Under the pieces are notes generated by a model. It made no database searches and was not told where the DNA came from. It saw only the letters and a list, made by a program, of their open reading frames with translations. 64,000 nucleotides of DNA from Streptomyces sp. CoH27 (GTDB lineage: Bacteria > Actinomycetota > Actinomycetes > Streptomycetales > Streptomycetaceae): assembly GCF_020181035.1 (NCBI RefSeq), contig NZ_JAIQYY010000018.1:1-64000 (forward strand). Direction: 5' to 3'. Shown one piece after another: positions 1 to 8,837 of the stretch. Positions within the stretch are counted from its first letter, which is position 1; each line of letters begins with the position of its first letter. The position numbers and the translations under genes are program-made.

Positions 1-130
1 CTGACTCTATCAGATCCTTTCGGCGTCTGACTCCCAGTCAGGGGGTTTGTCTTCCCGGTCCGTTGGGCCGTTCCGACGTCTCAAACCTTAGCGGATCTCT
101 CCGGCGATTCCCAATCGGGCCGCCGAGTCC
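1..130 (-). promoter_or_regulatory. Possible rRNA-operon upstream/leader region (partial)
   Basis: No gene is visible in 1-304. Read on the minus strand, the stretch ends at the window edge in TCTGATAGAGTCAG, which resembles streptomycete rRNA promoter and leader segments as I remember them. A plausible promoter lies at 85-114 (TTGGGA, 18-bp spacer, TAAGGT, minus strand). CTGACT-CCC-AGTCAG at 27-41 is a perfect short inverted repeat. The 16S gene would lie outside the window to the left, so the identification is an inference. Confidence 0.35.
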
Positions 131-304
131 CTATTCGAATTGAATTCGGGCACGCCGAAATCAACCCGTTCGGGAGATCGTGCTGGTGGTTTGGGGTGCC
201 ACTCGCGTGGCGAGAGTGTTGCCGCAGAAGCGTTACGCCTCCGTGGCAACTCGGAGAACTTTACGGATCGGACAGGGCTGTGTCAACAGCCGCTGTCAAG
301 ATCT

Positions 305-853
305 TTAATCCAGGTCGGTGAGGCGGCCGCCGGCGTCCGGCTGGGCGTGCTCCACTCTGCGCAGGAGGCGAGTGAGGACCTCTCCCAGTACCGCGCGCTC
401 CGCGGGGGTGAGGTCCTGGAGCAGGTCCTCCTCGAAGACCGTGGCGAGGCGCATCGCCTCCAGCCACTTCTCGCGGCCCTCGGGGGTCAGCTCGACGATC
501 ACCCGGACGCGGTTGGACTCGTCCCGCTCCCGGGTGACGAGCCCCTCGGCGACCATGCGGTCGATCCGGTGGGTCATCGCGGCCGGCGTGAGGCCGAGGC
601 GCTTGGCGAGGTCGCTGGGGCCCATGCGGTACGGGGCGCCGGAGAGGACCAGGGCCTTGAGGACCTCCCACTCGGCGTTGCTGATGCCGAGGGCGGAGGT
701 CTGGCGGCCGTAGGCGACGTTCATGCGGCGGTTGAGCCGGGACAGGGCCGAGACGATCTTCTCGACCTGGGGGTCGAGGTCCTGGAACTCGCGCTGGTAG
801 GCGGCGATCTGTTCTTCGAGGGTCGGCTCCGTGACGCCGGGGGTGTCGGCCAT
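305..853 (-). CDS. MarR-family transcriptional regulator
   Basis: A 182-residue winged-helix regulator. The core (about residues 45-140) has the MarR pattern: a helix ending in NRRMNVAYGRQ, a recognition region around SDLAKRLGLTPAAMTHRIDRM, and a wing with VTRERDESNRVRVIVELTPEGREKW. MarR proteins bind DNA as dimers and usually repress a neighbouring gene until a small ligand binds. It is divergent from the MFS transporter starting at 979, with about 125 bp between them containing an imperfect palindrome, so it probably controls both itself and the exporter. The ATG at 853 is the only sensible start. The ligand is unknown. Confidence 0.9.
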   Translation of the reverse strand: MADTPGVTEPTLEEQIAAYQREFQDLDPQVEKIVSALSRLNRRMNVAYGRQTSALGISNAEWEVLKALVLSGAPYRMGPSDLAKRLGLTPAAMTHRIDRMVAEGLVTRERDESNRVRVIVELTPEGREKWLEAMRLATVFEEDLLQDLTPAERAVLGEVLTRLLRRVEHAQPDAGGRLTDLD

Positions 854-911
854 GGCCGCAGTATCGCACGCACTCCCTTTGCCTTGAAGTCCTTGACTGT
901 GTACTCTTTAG

Positions 912-932
912 CTTCGAACTTTAGCTTTGAAG
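912..932. promoter_or_regulatory. Putative MarR operator palindrome
   Basis: An imperfect inverted repeat, CTTCGAA...TTTGAAG, sits midway between the divergent MarR and MFS genes. Related CTTGAAGTC and GAAGTCTTCAGG segments flank it at about 884-940. This is a typical place for an autoregulatory MarR operator. Assignment rests on position and symmetry only. Confidence 0.4.
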
Positions 933-978
933 TCTTCAGGCCTAACTCCTTCAGGTCTCAGTAGTGAGAGAGGTGAAC

Positions 979-2259
979 GTGACCAGGGCGATGGGCGCAG
1001 CGATGCGCCGGATCCACGTGGGCAACGCACTCAGCGCGTTCGGGCTCGGTTTCACCGTCCCCTACCTGTACGTCTATGTGGCGCAGGTGCGGGGGCTGGG
1101 TGCCGTGACGGCGGGGCTCGTCCTCGCCGTCTTCGCCGTGGCCGCGCTGATCGTGCTGCCGTTCGCCGGCCGGGCGATCGTGCGGCGCGGCCCGCTGCCG
1201 GTCCTGCTCGCCGCCCTGGTCACCGCCGCGCTCGGCGCCCTGAGCCTGGGGCTCGCGGGCAACGCCACCGCCGTACTGCTGTCGGCCGCGGCGCTCGGGG
1301 CCGGGCAGGCCGTGATGCAGCCGGCGCTGGCCACGATGATCGTGGACTGCTCGGCGGCGGACACGCGCTCGCGTGCGTTCGCGACGCAGTTCTTCCTGCA
1401 GAACCTGGGGCTCGGTGTCGGCGGACTCATCGGCGGTCATCTCGTCGACACCACGCAGGTGTCCTCGTTCACGCTGCTGTTCGCGATCGAGGCGGCGATG
1501 TTCCTGCTGCTGGTCGTGGTGATGGCGACGGTGCGGATGCCGCACGCGCCGCGGCTGGGGGACCTGCCCGCCGGGTCGGCGAAGGGCAGCTGGAAGCAGT
1601 TGCTCGGCAACCGGGCCATGGTGCAGCTGTGCGTGCTGGGCTTCGTGCTGTTCTTCGCCTGTTACGGCCAGTTCGAGTCCGGGCTGAGCGCGTACGGCGT
1701 CGAGGCGGCCGGGATATCGACCTCCGCGCTCGGTACGGCGCTGGCCGCGAACACGCTGATGATCGTGGTCGCCCAGTTCGCCGTGCTGAAGTTCGTCGAG
1801 CGGCGCCGGCGGTCGCGGGTGATCGCCGGGGTGGGTCTCATCTGGGCGGTGGCGTGGGTGGCCGCCGGGTACGCGGGGCTCGGGCACGGCAGCCAGGAGA
1901 TGGCGACGGCCGCGTTCGTCTCGACGTACGCGCTGTTCGGGCTCGGTGAGGCGATGCTGTCCCCGACCGTCGCGCCGCTGGTCGCCGATCTGGCGCCGGA
2001 GGGCATGGCCGGGCAGTACAACTCGGCGTTCGCCCTGGTCAAGCAGCTGGCGCTGGCCCTCGGTCCGGCGGTGGGCGGCCCCATGGGCGCCTCGCTGCAC
2101 GCGCCCTACATCGTGACGTTCCTGCTGTTCTCGCTGGGCATCACGGTGCTGGCGCTGCGGCTCGGCCGGCGGCTCACGGAGGTGCAGGACCGGCCGTGGC
2201 TGCGCACCAGCCGCGTGGTTGCCCGGGGTGAGGCACCCGCGGAGTCCCTGGCCGCGTAG
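979..2259 (+). CDS. MFS transporter, probable drug/metabolite exporter
   Basis: About 426 residues with roughly 12 hydrophobic segments, as expected for a major facilitator exporter. The first helices (NALSAFGLGFTVPYLYVYVAQ) lead into a loop and the TM4-TM5 region GAGQAVMQPALATMIVDCS. Three in-frame GTG codons (964, 973, 979) could start translation; GTG 979 is preferred because GAGAGG lies 6 bp upstream. The gene is divergent from a MarR regulator, the usual arrangement for inducible efflux pumps. The substrate cannot be inferred. It converges on the SpoIIE phosphatase gene with a 38-bp gap. Confidence 0.88.
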   Translation: MTRAMGAAMRRIHVGNALSAFGLGFTVPYLYVYVAQVRGLGAVTAGLVLAVFAVAALIVLPFAGRAIVRRGPLPVLLAALVTAALGALSLGLAGNATAVLLSAAALGAGQAVMQPALATMIVDCSAADTRSRAFATQFFLQNLGLGVGGLIGGHLVDTTQVSSFTLLFAIEAAMFLLLVVVMATVRMPHAPRLGDLPAGSAKGSWKQLLGNRAMVQLCVLGFVLFFACYGQFESGLSAYGVEAAGISTSALGTALAANTLMIVVAQFAVLKFVERRRRSRVIAGVGLIWAVAWVAAGYAGLGHGSQEMATAAFVSTYALFGLGEAMLSPTVAPLVADLAPEGMAGQYNSAFALVKQLALALGPAVGGPMGASLHAPYIVTFLLFSLGITVLALRLGRRLTEVQDRPWLRTSRVVARGEAPAESLAA

Positions 2260-2297
2260 TCGTCAGGCACCCGGCACGACCGCCCGCGGCCAGGACG

Positions 2298-3944
2298 CTA
2301 GCCCTTCTGCAGGACGAACTCGCACCACACCGCCTTCCCCCCGCCCGGTGTCCGCCGTGAACCCCAGTTGGACGCGATGGTCGCCACGATGGCGATGCCC
2401 CGGCCGGACTCGTCGGCCGGCTCCGCGCGGCGGCGGCGGGGGAGGTGGTCGTCGCCGTCGGTGACCTCGATGATCAGGCGGCGGTCGGTGCGGCGCAGGC
2501 GCAGGCGCATCGGTGGGGTGCCGTGCTGGAGGCTGTTGGCGACCAGTTCGCTGGCGGCGAGGACGCCGAGGTCCTGGAGTTCGGCGGGAAAGCGCCAGCT
2601 CGTCAGGACGCCGGAGGCGAACGCACGCGCGCGGGGGGCCGCCTCCACGCCGCCGAGGAGTTCCAGGGCCGCGTTGCGGAAGAGGTCGCCGTCGGGGCCC
2701 GTACGGGCGGGATGCTGGAGGACCAGGACGGCGACGTCGTCGTCATGGTCGGCGGTGACGCCTGCCGAGCGGACCAGGCGGTCGCAGATCACCTGGGGGG
2801 TGCCCGTGGCACCGGCGAGGGCGCGTTCGAGGGACGCGATGCCCTCGTCCAGGTCCTCGTCGCGGCGCTCGACCAGGCCGTCCGTGTAGAGGACCGCCGT
2901 GGAGCCGGGGCCCAGGGCGATCGAGCCCGAGGCGTGCATCCAGCCGCCGGTGCCGAGTGGCGGGCCGGTGGGTTCGTCGGCGCGGGAGACCGTGCCGTTC
3001 TCGTCGCGGACCAGGATCGGGAGGTGGCCGGCGGAGGCGTAGACCAGCCGGCCCTCGTTGGGGTCGTGGACGGCGTAGACGCAGGTGGCGATCTGGTTGG
3101 CGTCGATCTCTATGGCCAGGCCGTCGAGCAGTTGCAGGACCTCGTGCGGGGGGAGGTCCAGGCGGGCGTACGCGCGCACGGCCGTCCTCAGCTGGCCCAT
3201 GACCGCCGCCGCGCGCACGCCCCGGCCCATCACGTCGCCGATGACCAGGGCGGTGCGGCCGCCGCCGAGGGTGATGACGTCGTACCAGTCGCCGCCGACC
3301 GCCGCTTCCGTGCCGCCGGGCTGGTAGGTGGCGGCGATGCGCAGGTCGTCGGGCTGTTCCAGCTCCTGGGGGAGGAGGGAGCGCTGGAGGGTGACGGCCG
3401 TTTCGCGCTGGCGGCGCTCGCTCGCGCGCAGGCGCTCGGCGGCTTCCGCGTGGTCGGTGACGTCCGTGGCGAAGACCAGCACGCCGCCGTCGCGGTCGTC
3501 GTCCTCGGCGACGGGGGTGCAGGTGAAGGTGTACGACCGGCCGTCGACGGCCTTGCGGGACTTCAGGGTGCGGGGCTTGCCGCTGCGCAGCACCTGGTCG
3601 AGGAGCGGGAGCAGGCCCAGTTCGGCGAGTTCGGGCAGGGCCTCGCGGGCGGGTGCGCCCATCGGCCGTACGCCGAAGGCCGCCGTGTAGGCGTCGTTGA
3701 CGTAGGCGATGCGGTGGTCGGGGCCGTGGACCAGGGCGACCAGGGCCGGGACGCGGTCGAGGACGTCGCGCGCGGGCAGTTCGTCGACGGCGGGCACCGG
3801 GGGTGTGCCGTCGGCCGGCGGCTCGGCGCGGGCCGCGGGCACGGAGCCTTCTCCCCGCCGGTCCGGGGAGACCGGGGTCTCGGTCCGCGCGGCGGCGCGG
3901 CGCTGCGTTCCGGGGAGCCGGGCGCTCCAGCGCGTGAAGTTCAC
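2298..3944 (-). CDS. PAS-SpoIIE phosphatase with C-terminal anti-sigma-type ATPase domain
   Basis: A multidomain signalling protein of about 548 residues. The N-terminal third contains a PAS domain (LDRVPALVALVHGPDHRIAY onward). The centre is a PP2C-like SpoIIE phosphatase with GGDWYDVI, GDVMGRG and LYTDGLVERRD metal-binding signatures. The C-terminal ~130 residues form a HATPase_c module (ELVANSLQHG as N box, DESGRGIAIV as G box) like RsbW-type anti-sigma kinases. Such streptomycete proteins join both partner-switching activities in one chain. GTG 3944 is chosen, with GAGG about 10 bp upstream; an in-frame ATG at 4061 would add 39 low-complexity residues. The target sigma or anti-sigma factor is unknown. 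Confidence 0.9.
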   Translation of the reverse strand: MNFTRWSARLPGTQRRAAARTETPVSPDRRGEGSVPAARAEPPADGTPPVPAVDELPARDVLDRVPALVALVHGPDHRIAYVNDAYTAAFGVRPMGAPAREALPELAELGLLPLLDQVLRSGKPRTLKSRKAVDGRSYTFTCTPVAEDDDRDGGVLVFATDVTDHAEAAERLRASERRQRETAVTLQRSLLPQELEQPDDLRIAATYQPGGTEAAVGGDWYDVITLGGGRTALVIGDVMGRGVRAAAVMGQLRTAVRAYARLDLPPHEVLQLLDGLAIEIDANQIATCVYAVHDPNEGRLVYASAGHLPILVRDENGTVSRADEPTGPPLGTGGWMHASGSIALGPGSTAVLYTDGLVERRDEDLDEGIASLERALAGATGTPQVICDRLVRSAGVTADHDDDVAVLVLQHPARTGPDGDLFRNAALELLGGVEAAPRARAFASGVLTSWRFPAELQDLGVLAASELVANSLQHGTPPMRLRLRRTDRRLIIEVTDGDDHLPRRRRAEPADESGRGIAIVATIASNWGSRRTPGGGKAVWCEFVLQKG

Positions 3945-4102
3945 TGTGGGGAAGGCCTCGTGGGTGCTGTGGCGGGCGGGTGGCCCGTCCGCGGACGTGG
4001 GGCAGTCTGGCAGGGTCTTGGCGGGGACACAGGGTCTTGCTGGGGCGGGCCGCGGCGACATCCGTCAGACGCCGGAGCGGGCCGTGGAGTTCCTGGGTCC
4101 GG

Positions 4103-5482
4103 TCAGGACGACCCCTTCGGGTCGTCCGAGGGGCTGTGAGGAGGCTTTCCACCGGCCGCGAGTTCGAACTCCGCTCGGGGATGTTCGAGTGAACCGAGGG
4201 AGACGATCTCCCGTTTGAAGAGCCCGGCGAGGGTCCATTCCGCCAGCACGCGGGCCTTTCGGTTGACGGTGGGCACCCTGCTGAGGTGGTAGACGCGGTG
4301 CATGAACCAGGCAGGGTAGCCCTTCAGCCTGCGCCCGTAGACCTGGGCGACGCCCTTGTGGAAGCCGAGGGAGGCGACCGAGCCGGCGTACTGGTGGGCG
4401 TACGTCTCCAGGGGTTCGCCGCGCAGCGCGTGGGCGATGTTGTCGCCGAGGGTGCGGGCCTGGCGGAGGGCGTGCTGGGCGTTGGGGGCGGTCAGGGTGC
4501 CCGGTTCGGCGGCGGTGACGTCGGGTACGGCGGCCGCGTCGCCGGCCCCCCAGGCGTGTTCCGTGCCGTCGACGGTGAGCTGGGCGGTGCATTTCAGCCG
4601 GCCGCGGTCGGTCAGCGGCAGGTCGGTGGCGGCGAGCAGGGGGTGCGGTTTGACGCCGGCGGTCCACACGACCGTACGGGTCGGGAAGCGCTGGCCGTCG
4701 CTGAGGACGGCGACGCGGTCGGCGCAGGAGTCCAGGCGGGTCTCCAGCAGCACCTGGATGTTGCGGCGGCGCAGCTGGGTGACGGTGTAGCGGCCCATCT
4801 CCGCGCCGACCTCGGGCAGGATGCGGTCGGAGGCCTCCACGAGGATCCATTTCATGTCCTCGGGGCGGACGTTGTGGTAGTAGCGCGCGGCGTAGCGGGC
4901 CATGTCCTCCAGTTCGGCGAGCGCCTCGACGCCCGCGTAGCCGCCGCCGACGAAGACGAAGGTCAGGGCGGCGTCGCGGATCGCGGGGTCGCGGGTGGAG
5001 GAGGCGATGTCCATCTGCTCGATGACGTGGTTGCGCAGCGCGATGGCCTCTTCGACTGTCTTGAATCCGATGCCGTGCTCGGCGAGGCCGGGGACGGGCA
5101 GCGTGCGGGAGATCGAGCCGGGGGCCAGCACGAGCTCGTCGTAACCGAGGAGTTCGGCCGGTTTTGCCTCCTCGGCGGTGGCGAGGGTGGTGACGGCGGC
5201 GGTGCGCACCGCGTGGTCGATCGAGGTCACCTCGCCGATGACGACATGGCAGCGGTCCAGGACGCGGCGCAGCGGTACGACGACATGGCGAGGGGAGATC
5301 GAACCGGCGGCCGCCTCGGGCAGGAACGGCTGGTACGTCATGTAGGGGTCGGGCGTGACGACGGTGATCTCGGCCTCACCCCGCCTGAGCTCGGCCTTCA
5401 GCTTCCGCTGAAGACGCAGGGCCGTGTACATCCCGACGTAGCCGCCGCCGACAACCAGAATGCGCGCACGTTCCTTCACCAT
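4103..5482 (-). CDS. NAD(P)/FAD-dependent oxidoreductase, type II NADH dehydrogenase-like
   Basis: About 459 residues with two Rossmann dinucleotide folds. An N-terminal FAD site VVGGGYVGMYTALRL begins about residue 8. A central NAD(P)H site VFVGGGYAGVEALAEL is followed by the FAD-contacting GAGDAAAVPD segment near residue 300. This is the layout of single-subunit, non-proton-pumping NADH:quinone oxidoreductases (Ndh). The C-terminal part (FHKGVAQVYGRRLKGYPAWFMHRVYHL) fits the membrane-associating end of that family. The ATG at 5482 starts right before the FAD fold; an upstream ATG at 5572 would add 30 residues unlike the family. Confidence 0.88.
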   Translation of the reverse strand: MVKERARILVVGGGYVGMYTALRLQRKLKAELRRGEAEITVVTPDPYMTYQPFLPEAAAGSISPRHVVVPLRRVLDRCHVVIGEVTSIDHAVRTAAVTTLATAEEAKPAELLGYDELVLAPGSISRTLPVPGLAEHGIGFKTVEEAIALRNHVIEQMDIASSTRDPAIRDAALTFVFVGGGYAGVEALAELEDMARYAARYYHNVRPEDMKWILVEASDRILPEVGAEMGRYTVTQLRRRNIQVLLETRLDSCADRVAVLSDGQRFPTRTVVWTAGVKPHPLLAATDLPLTDRGRLKCTAQLTVDGTEHAWGAGDAAAVPDVTAAEPGTLTAPNAQHALRQARTLGDNIAHALRGEPLETYAHQYAGSVASLGFHKGVAQVYGRRLKGYPAWFMHRVYHLSRVPTVNRKARVLAEWTLAGLFKREIVSLGSLEHPRAEFELAAGGKPPHSPSDDPKGSS

Positions 5483-5860
5483 CCCATGACGCACCCGGCG
5501 CTGTTGTTTGTCCACAGCCCCGGCAATTTGTGTGACCGGCGAGCGGGTGTGCGCAGGGCCGGGCGCGGTCATCGGAGCGGACGAAAGGGGGCAGGTCAGC
5601 GGGTGCGGGTCACCGTGTGCGAAGGTGGGGAATCAGGGTGTATGTGCCCCGTACTCCGATCGAGGGGCGCTCCGTGCGGAACCTGCCCCTTCTGAATTGA
5701 CTCTCGCTCAACTATGTTCGTGTGTCGACGGGGTGTAGGGAATGTGGTCGATCGGGGCTCGCGACGGGCGGACCCGGTCGAGATCGAAGTCAGTTCCGCG
5801 CACTCCGGATTCAGTGGCGGGGAGTCTCCGGGGGGAGACGTCATTTACCGGGGGAAACAC
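5483..5860. other. Intergenic region between Ndh-like and TetR genes
   Basis: This 378-bp divergent gap must hold promoters for both flanking genes. A TTGACT hexamer is present at 5697-5702, but no well-spaced -10 box is obvious. An open frame runs through 5714-5860 in frame with the TetR gene, but its residues do not look like a regulator domain. Nothing else recognised. Confidence 0.4.
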
Positions 5861-6634
5861 ATGCATGTTCAGGACACGCATCATTGGTCGTCCGCAGCCG
5901 CCGTCGGAGCCGGCGGCGGGGCGGTGAGCGCGGCGGTCGGCAACGGACGCGCGGACGGGGCGCGTACGACACCGCTGCGCGTGGACGCACAGCGCAATCT
6001 GGAGCACGTGCTGCGTGCGGCGCGTGAGGTCTTCGGCGAGCTGGGGTACGGCGCGCCGATGGAGGACGTGGCGCGGCGCGCGCGGGTCGGTGTCGGCACG
6101 GTGTACCGGCGCTTTCCCAGCAAGGACGTACTGGTCCGGCGGATAGCCGAGGAGGAGACCGCGCGGCTGACCGAGCAGGCGCGCACCGCGCTCGGTCAGG
6201 AGGACGAGCCGTGGTCGGCGCTGTCCCGGTTCCTGCGGACGTCGGTGGCGTCGGGGGCGGGGCGGCTGCTGCCGCCGCAGGTGCTCGTCGGCACCGCCGG
6301 TCTGGCCGAGGGGGGTGCGTCCGGGGCTGCCGCCGAAGAGCCTCGGGTGCCGCAGCAGCGGGTGCAGCCGGGCACCGGTGAACTGCGGCTGGTGCCCGGG
6401 GAGTCCGCCGGGGCCGGCGACGACAGCGGGGTCGGGGAACTGCTCGATGTGGTCGGGCAGCTGGTCGAGCGGGCCCGCGCCGCGGGTGAGCTGCGGGCGG
6501 ATGTGTCCGTGGGGGACGTGCTGCTCGTGATCGCCACGGCGGCGCCGTCCCTGCCGGATGCTGCGCAGCAGGCGGCGGCGTCGGCGCGGTTGCTGGACAT
6601 CCTGCTGGAGGGGTTGCGGTCGCGTCCCGCGTAA
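5861..6634 (+). CDS. TetR-family transcriptional regulator
   Basis: About 257 residues. After a loose Ala/Gly-rich leader, a TetR DNA-binding domain spans about residues 40-95: LEHVLRAAREVFGELGYGAP, then the recognition helix VARRARVGVGTVYRRFPSKDVL. The C-terminal ligand/dimerisation half is Gly/Ala-rich and unlike families I can name. The ATG at 5861 follows a GGGGGAAACAC sequence; an alternative start at 5714 would add 49 unconvincing residues. It is divergent from the NADH dehydrogenase-like gene, which may be its target. Confidence 0.85.
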   Translation: MHVQDTHHWSSAAAVGAGGGAVSAAVGNGRADGARTTPLRVDAQRNLEHVLRAAREVFGELGYGAPMEDVARRARVGVGTVYRRFPSKDVLVRRIAEEETARLTEQARTALGQEDEPWSALSRFLRTSVASGAGRLLPPQVLVGTAGLAEGGASGAAAEEPRVPQQRVQPGTGELRLVPGESAGAGDDSGVGELLDVVGQLVERARAAGELRADVSVGDVLLVIATAAPSLPDAAQQAAASARLLDILLEGLRSRPA

Positions 6635-6706
6635 TGCGCCGTTCTGCCTCCCGCACCGCCCGTGACGCCTCATGGGCAGTGCGGGCAGGCGCCCTGCGGA
6701 CGGCTC

Positions 6707-6732
6707 GGGATGCACTCCTTCGAGTGCATCCC
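6707..6732. terminator. Hairpin terminator after TetR gene
   Basis: A perfect 11-bp stem (GGGATGCACTC / GAGTGCATCCC) with a 4-base loop, 73 bp after the TetR stop and 70 bp before the sigma-factor start. There is no long T-run, as is usual for streptomycete terminators. Confidence 0.6.
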
Positions 6733-6801
6733 GGCCGCCTGCGTTGACCGCGGCCCTCGGATGAGTGGATGCGGTGAGCGGGGAGCCTTGGACAAAAGGC
6801 A

Positions 6802-8754
6802 ATGTGGCACTCTGAGCCGGTGACGGATTGGGCTGGGTCGGACGGGTCACGCGGCGACGACGCGGGTGCGGAGGCCACCGGGGTGACCCCGCCCCAGGTG
6901 CCGAGCCAGGGCGGGCGCGCGGCCTCCTCCGGCAGGCGGGCCGAGGAGAGCGTGCCGGCGCAGCGCGAGGGCAGTGTGCTGCCGCCGCCCCGGAAGATGC
7001 CGCCCGGCGACGCCGAGCTGATCGAGCGGATGCGCGGGGGCGACGACTCCGCCTACGAGGAGCTGTACCGGCGGCACGCCGATGCCGTACGGCGGTACGC
7101 GCGCACTTGTTGCCGGGACGGGCACACCGCCGACGACCTCACCGCCGAGGTCTTCGCCCGGATGCTGCAGGCCGTGCGGGGCGGGGCCGGGCCCGAGCAC
7201 GCCGTACGGGCCTATCTGCTCACTTCTGTACGACGCGTCGCCGCGAACTGGATCAAGTCCGCGCGGCGCGAGCAGCTCGTCGACGACTTCGCCGTCTTCA
7301 CCCAGCAGGCCTCACGGTCGTCCGAGGTGTCCGACGACGCCGCATCCATGGGCTCCTTCGGAGCGGGCCTGGACCTGGGCGCCGACGTGCGCGCCATGCA
7401 CGAGGCCGAGCAGTCCATGGCGATGCAGGCCTTCCGTTCGCTGCCCGAGCGCTGGCAGGCCGTGCTGTGGCACACCGAGGTGGAGGACGAGTCCCCGAGC
7501 GAGGTGGCCGTGCTGTTCGGGCTGGACGCCAACGGCACCCGGGTGCTCGCCAGCCGCGCGCGCGAGGGGCTCAAGCAGGCCTACCTCCAGGCCCATGTCA
7601 GCGCCTCCCTCGCCGGTGACGAGGAGTGCGCCCGGTACGCCGACCAGCTCGGCAACTACGCCCGCCGCAAGCTGCGCATCCGTGCCGAGCGGGGCCTGCG
7701 CAAGCATCTGGAGGAGTGCGCCAAGTGCCGGCTGGCCGCCGCGCAGATCGAGGAGGTCGCGAGCGGTATCCCCGGTGTCGTGCCGGTCGCGGTCATCGGC
7801 TGGTTCGGGGCCGCCGGGTACGCCAAGGCGCTCGGCATCATCGCCGGCAGCGCGGGGGCCGGGGCCGCCGGTGCGGCGGCCGCGGCCACGGCCACGGGGT
7901 CGTCCGGGACGAGCGGCGCGGGGGGTGCCGCGGCGGCGGAGGGCCTCGCTGCGCCGGTGAAGGCGGGGATCGCGGCCGGTGTCGTCGCGGTGGCCGCCGC
8001 CGCGGTGGCGTTCGCCCTGATCGACGACAGCCATCCGCCGGCCAGGGAGATCGCCAAGCCGGCCCCGTCCGCACCGGCCGTCCAGCCCCCGGCACCGCGG
8101 CCGACCCCGTCGAAGCGCCGGCCGGCCCCGCCGCCGGTGGTGCCCGCCGCCGAGCCGGCCCCGGCCCCGGTCCCGACCCCGGTCCCGACCCCGACGCCCA
8201 CCCCCACTGCGAAGCCCACCCTCACGCCGGCCCCCAAGCCCACGCCGACGCCGACCCCTTCGCCGCCCTCTTCGCCGACGCCGACGCCGACCCCGACGCC
8301 CACTCCGCCTCCGGCGCTCACCGTCTACCAGGTGAGCGAGCTGAACTACGACGTCGACGGCGACGGCACCAAGCCCGAGATCCAGCTCGGCGAGAGCAGC
8401 TGGGTGTGGCAGCGCTACGGCATGTCGATCGGCGGCAAGGAGTACGCGCGCGGGGTGACCGTGCACGGCGAGTCCTCCGTCACGATCGCCCTGAACCGTC
8501 AGTGCGTCGCCTTCGACGCGCTGGCCGGGGTGGACGACATGACGCTCGGCCTCGGCAAGGTGTCGTTCTCCGTCTACGCCGACGGGGTACGGCTGTGGCG
8601 GTCGGGGATGGTCAAGGGGCACGACCGGGCCGTCCCCGTCCATGTCGACCTGACCGGGCGCAAGACCGTACGGCTCGTGGTGGAGCCGCACAGCAACGCC
8701 TTCGACGAGGCCGCCCTCGCGGACTGGGCGGAGTCCCGGTTCACCTGCCGATAG
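6802..8754 (+). CDS. ECF sigma factor fused to zinc-finger anti-sigma, membrane segment and NPCBM domain
   Basis: A 650-residue fusion. Residues ~70-255 are a sigma-70 ECF core: region 2 with DDSAYEELYRRHADAVRRYAR and region 4 ending in NGTRVLASRAREGLKQAY. A ZAS-type anti-sigma zinc finger follows, with H302, C306 and C309 in HLEECAKC. Then come one or two hydrophobic segments (clearest at ~387-408, AGIAAGVVAVAAAAVAFALI), a Pro/Thr-rich linker (~415-510), and a C-terminal NPCBM/NEW2 carbohydrate-binding domain (~515-650). The sigma part should be cytoplasmic and the sugar-binding part outside. Release of an active sigma probably needs proteolysis or a conformational signal. The ATG at 6802 has a weak ribosome site; the start could be GTG nearby. 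Confidence 0.88.
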   Translation: MWHSEPVTDWAGSDGSRGDDAGAEATGVTPPQVPSQGGRAASSGRRAEESVPAQREGSVLPPPRKMPPGDAELIERMRGGDDSAYEELYRRHADAVRRYARTCCRDGHTADDLTAEVFARMLQAVRGGAGPEHAVRAYLLTSVRRVAANWIKSARREQLVDDFAVFTQQASRSSEVSDDAASMGSFGAGLDLGADVRAMHEAEQSMAMQAFRSLPERWQAVLWHTEVEDESPSEVAVLFGLDANGTRVLASRAREGLKQAYLQAHVSASLAGDEECARYADQLGNYARRKLRIRAERGLRKHLEECAKCRLAAAQIEEVASGIPGVVPVAVIGWFGAAGYAKALGIIAGSAGAGAAGAAAAATATGSSGTSGAGGAAAAEGLAAPVKAGIAAGVVAVAAAAVAFALIDDSHPPAREIAKPAPSAPAVQPPAPRPTPSKRRPAPPPVVPAAEPAPAPVPTPVPTPTPTPTAKPTLTPAPKPTPTPTPSPPSSPTPTPTPTPTPPPALTVYQVSELNYDVDGDGTKPEIQLGESSWVWQRYGMSIGGKEYARGVTVHGESSVTIALNRQCVAFDALAGVDDMTLGLGKVSFSVYADGVRLWRSGMVKGHDRAVPVHVDLTGRKTVRLVVEPHSNAFDEAALADWAESRFTCR

Positions 8755-8768
8755 AGGGAGGGTGGGCG

Positions 8769-8801
8769 CTGGGGGTACCCCCAGCTCGAAGAGCTTGGGG
8801 G
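8769..8801. repeat. Overlapping palindromes downstream of the sigma gene
   Basis: CTGGGGGTACCCCCAG (8769-8784) is a perfect 16-bp palindrome. It overlaps a second hairpin, CCCCCAGCTC-GAA-GAGCTTGGGGG (8778-8801). Closely similar GGGGGTACCCCCAGCTCG segments are, from memory, dispersed widely in Streptomyces genomes between convergent genes. It could act as a bidirectional terminator here. Confidence 0.6.
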
Positions 8802-8837
8802 AGGCACCTTGCCGACGCCCGCAGCGACGCAGGCCTC

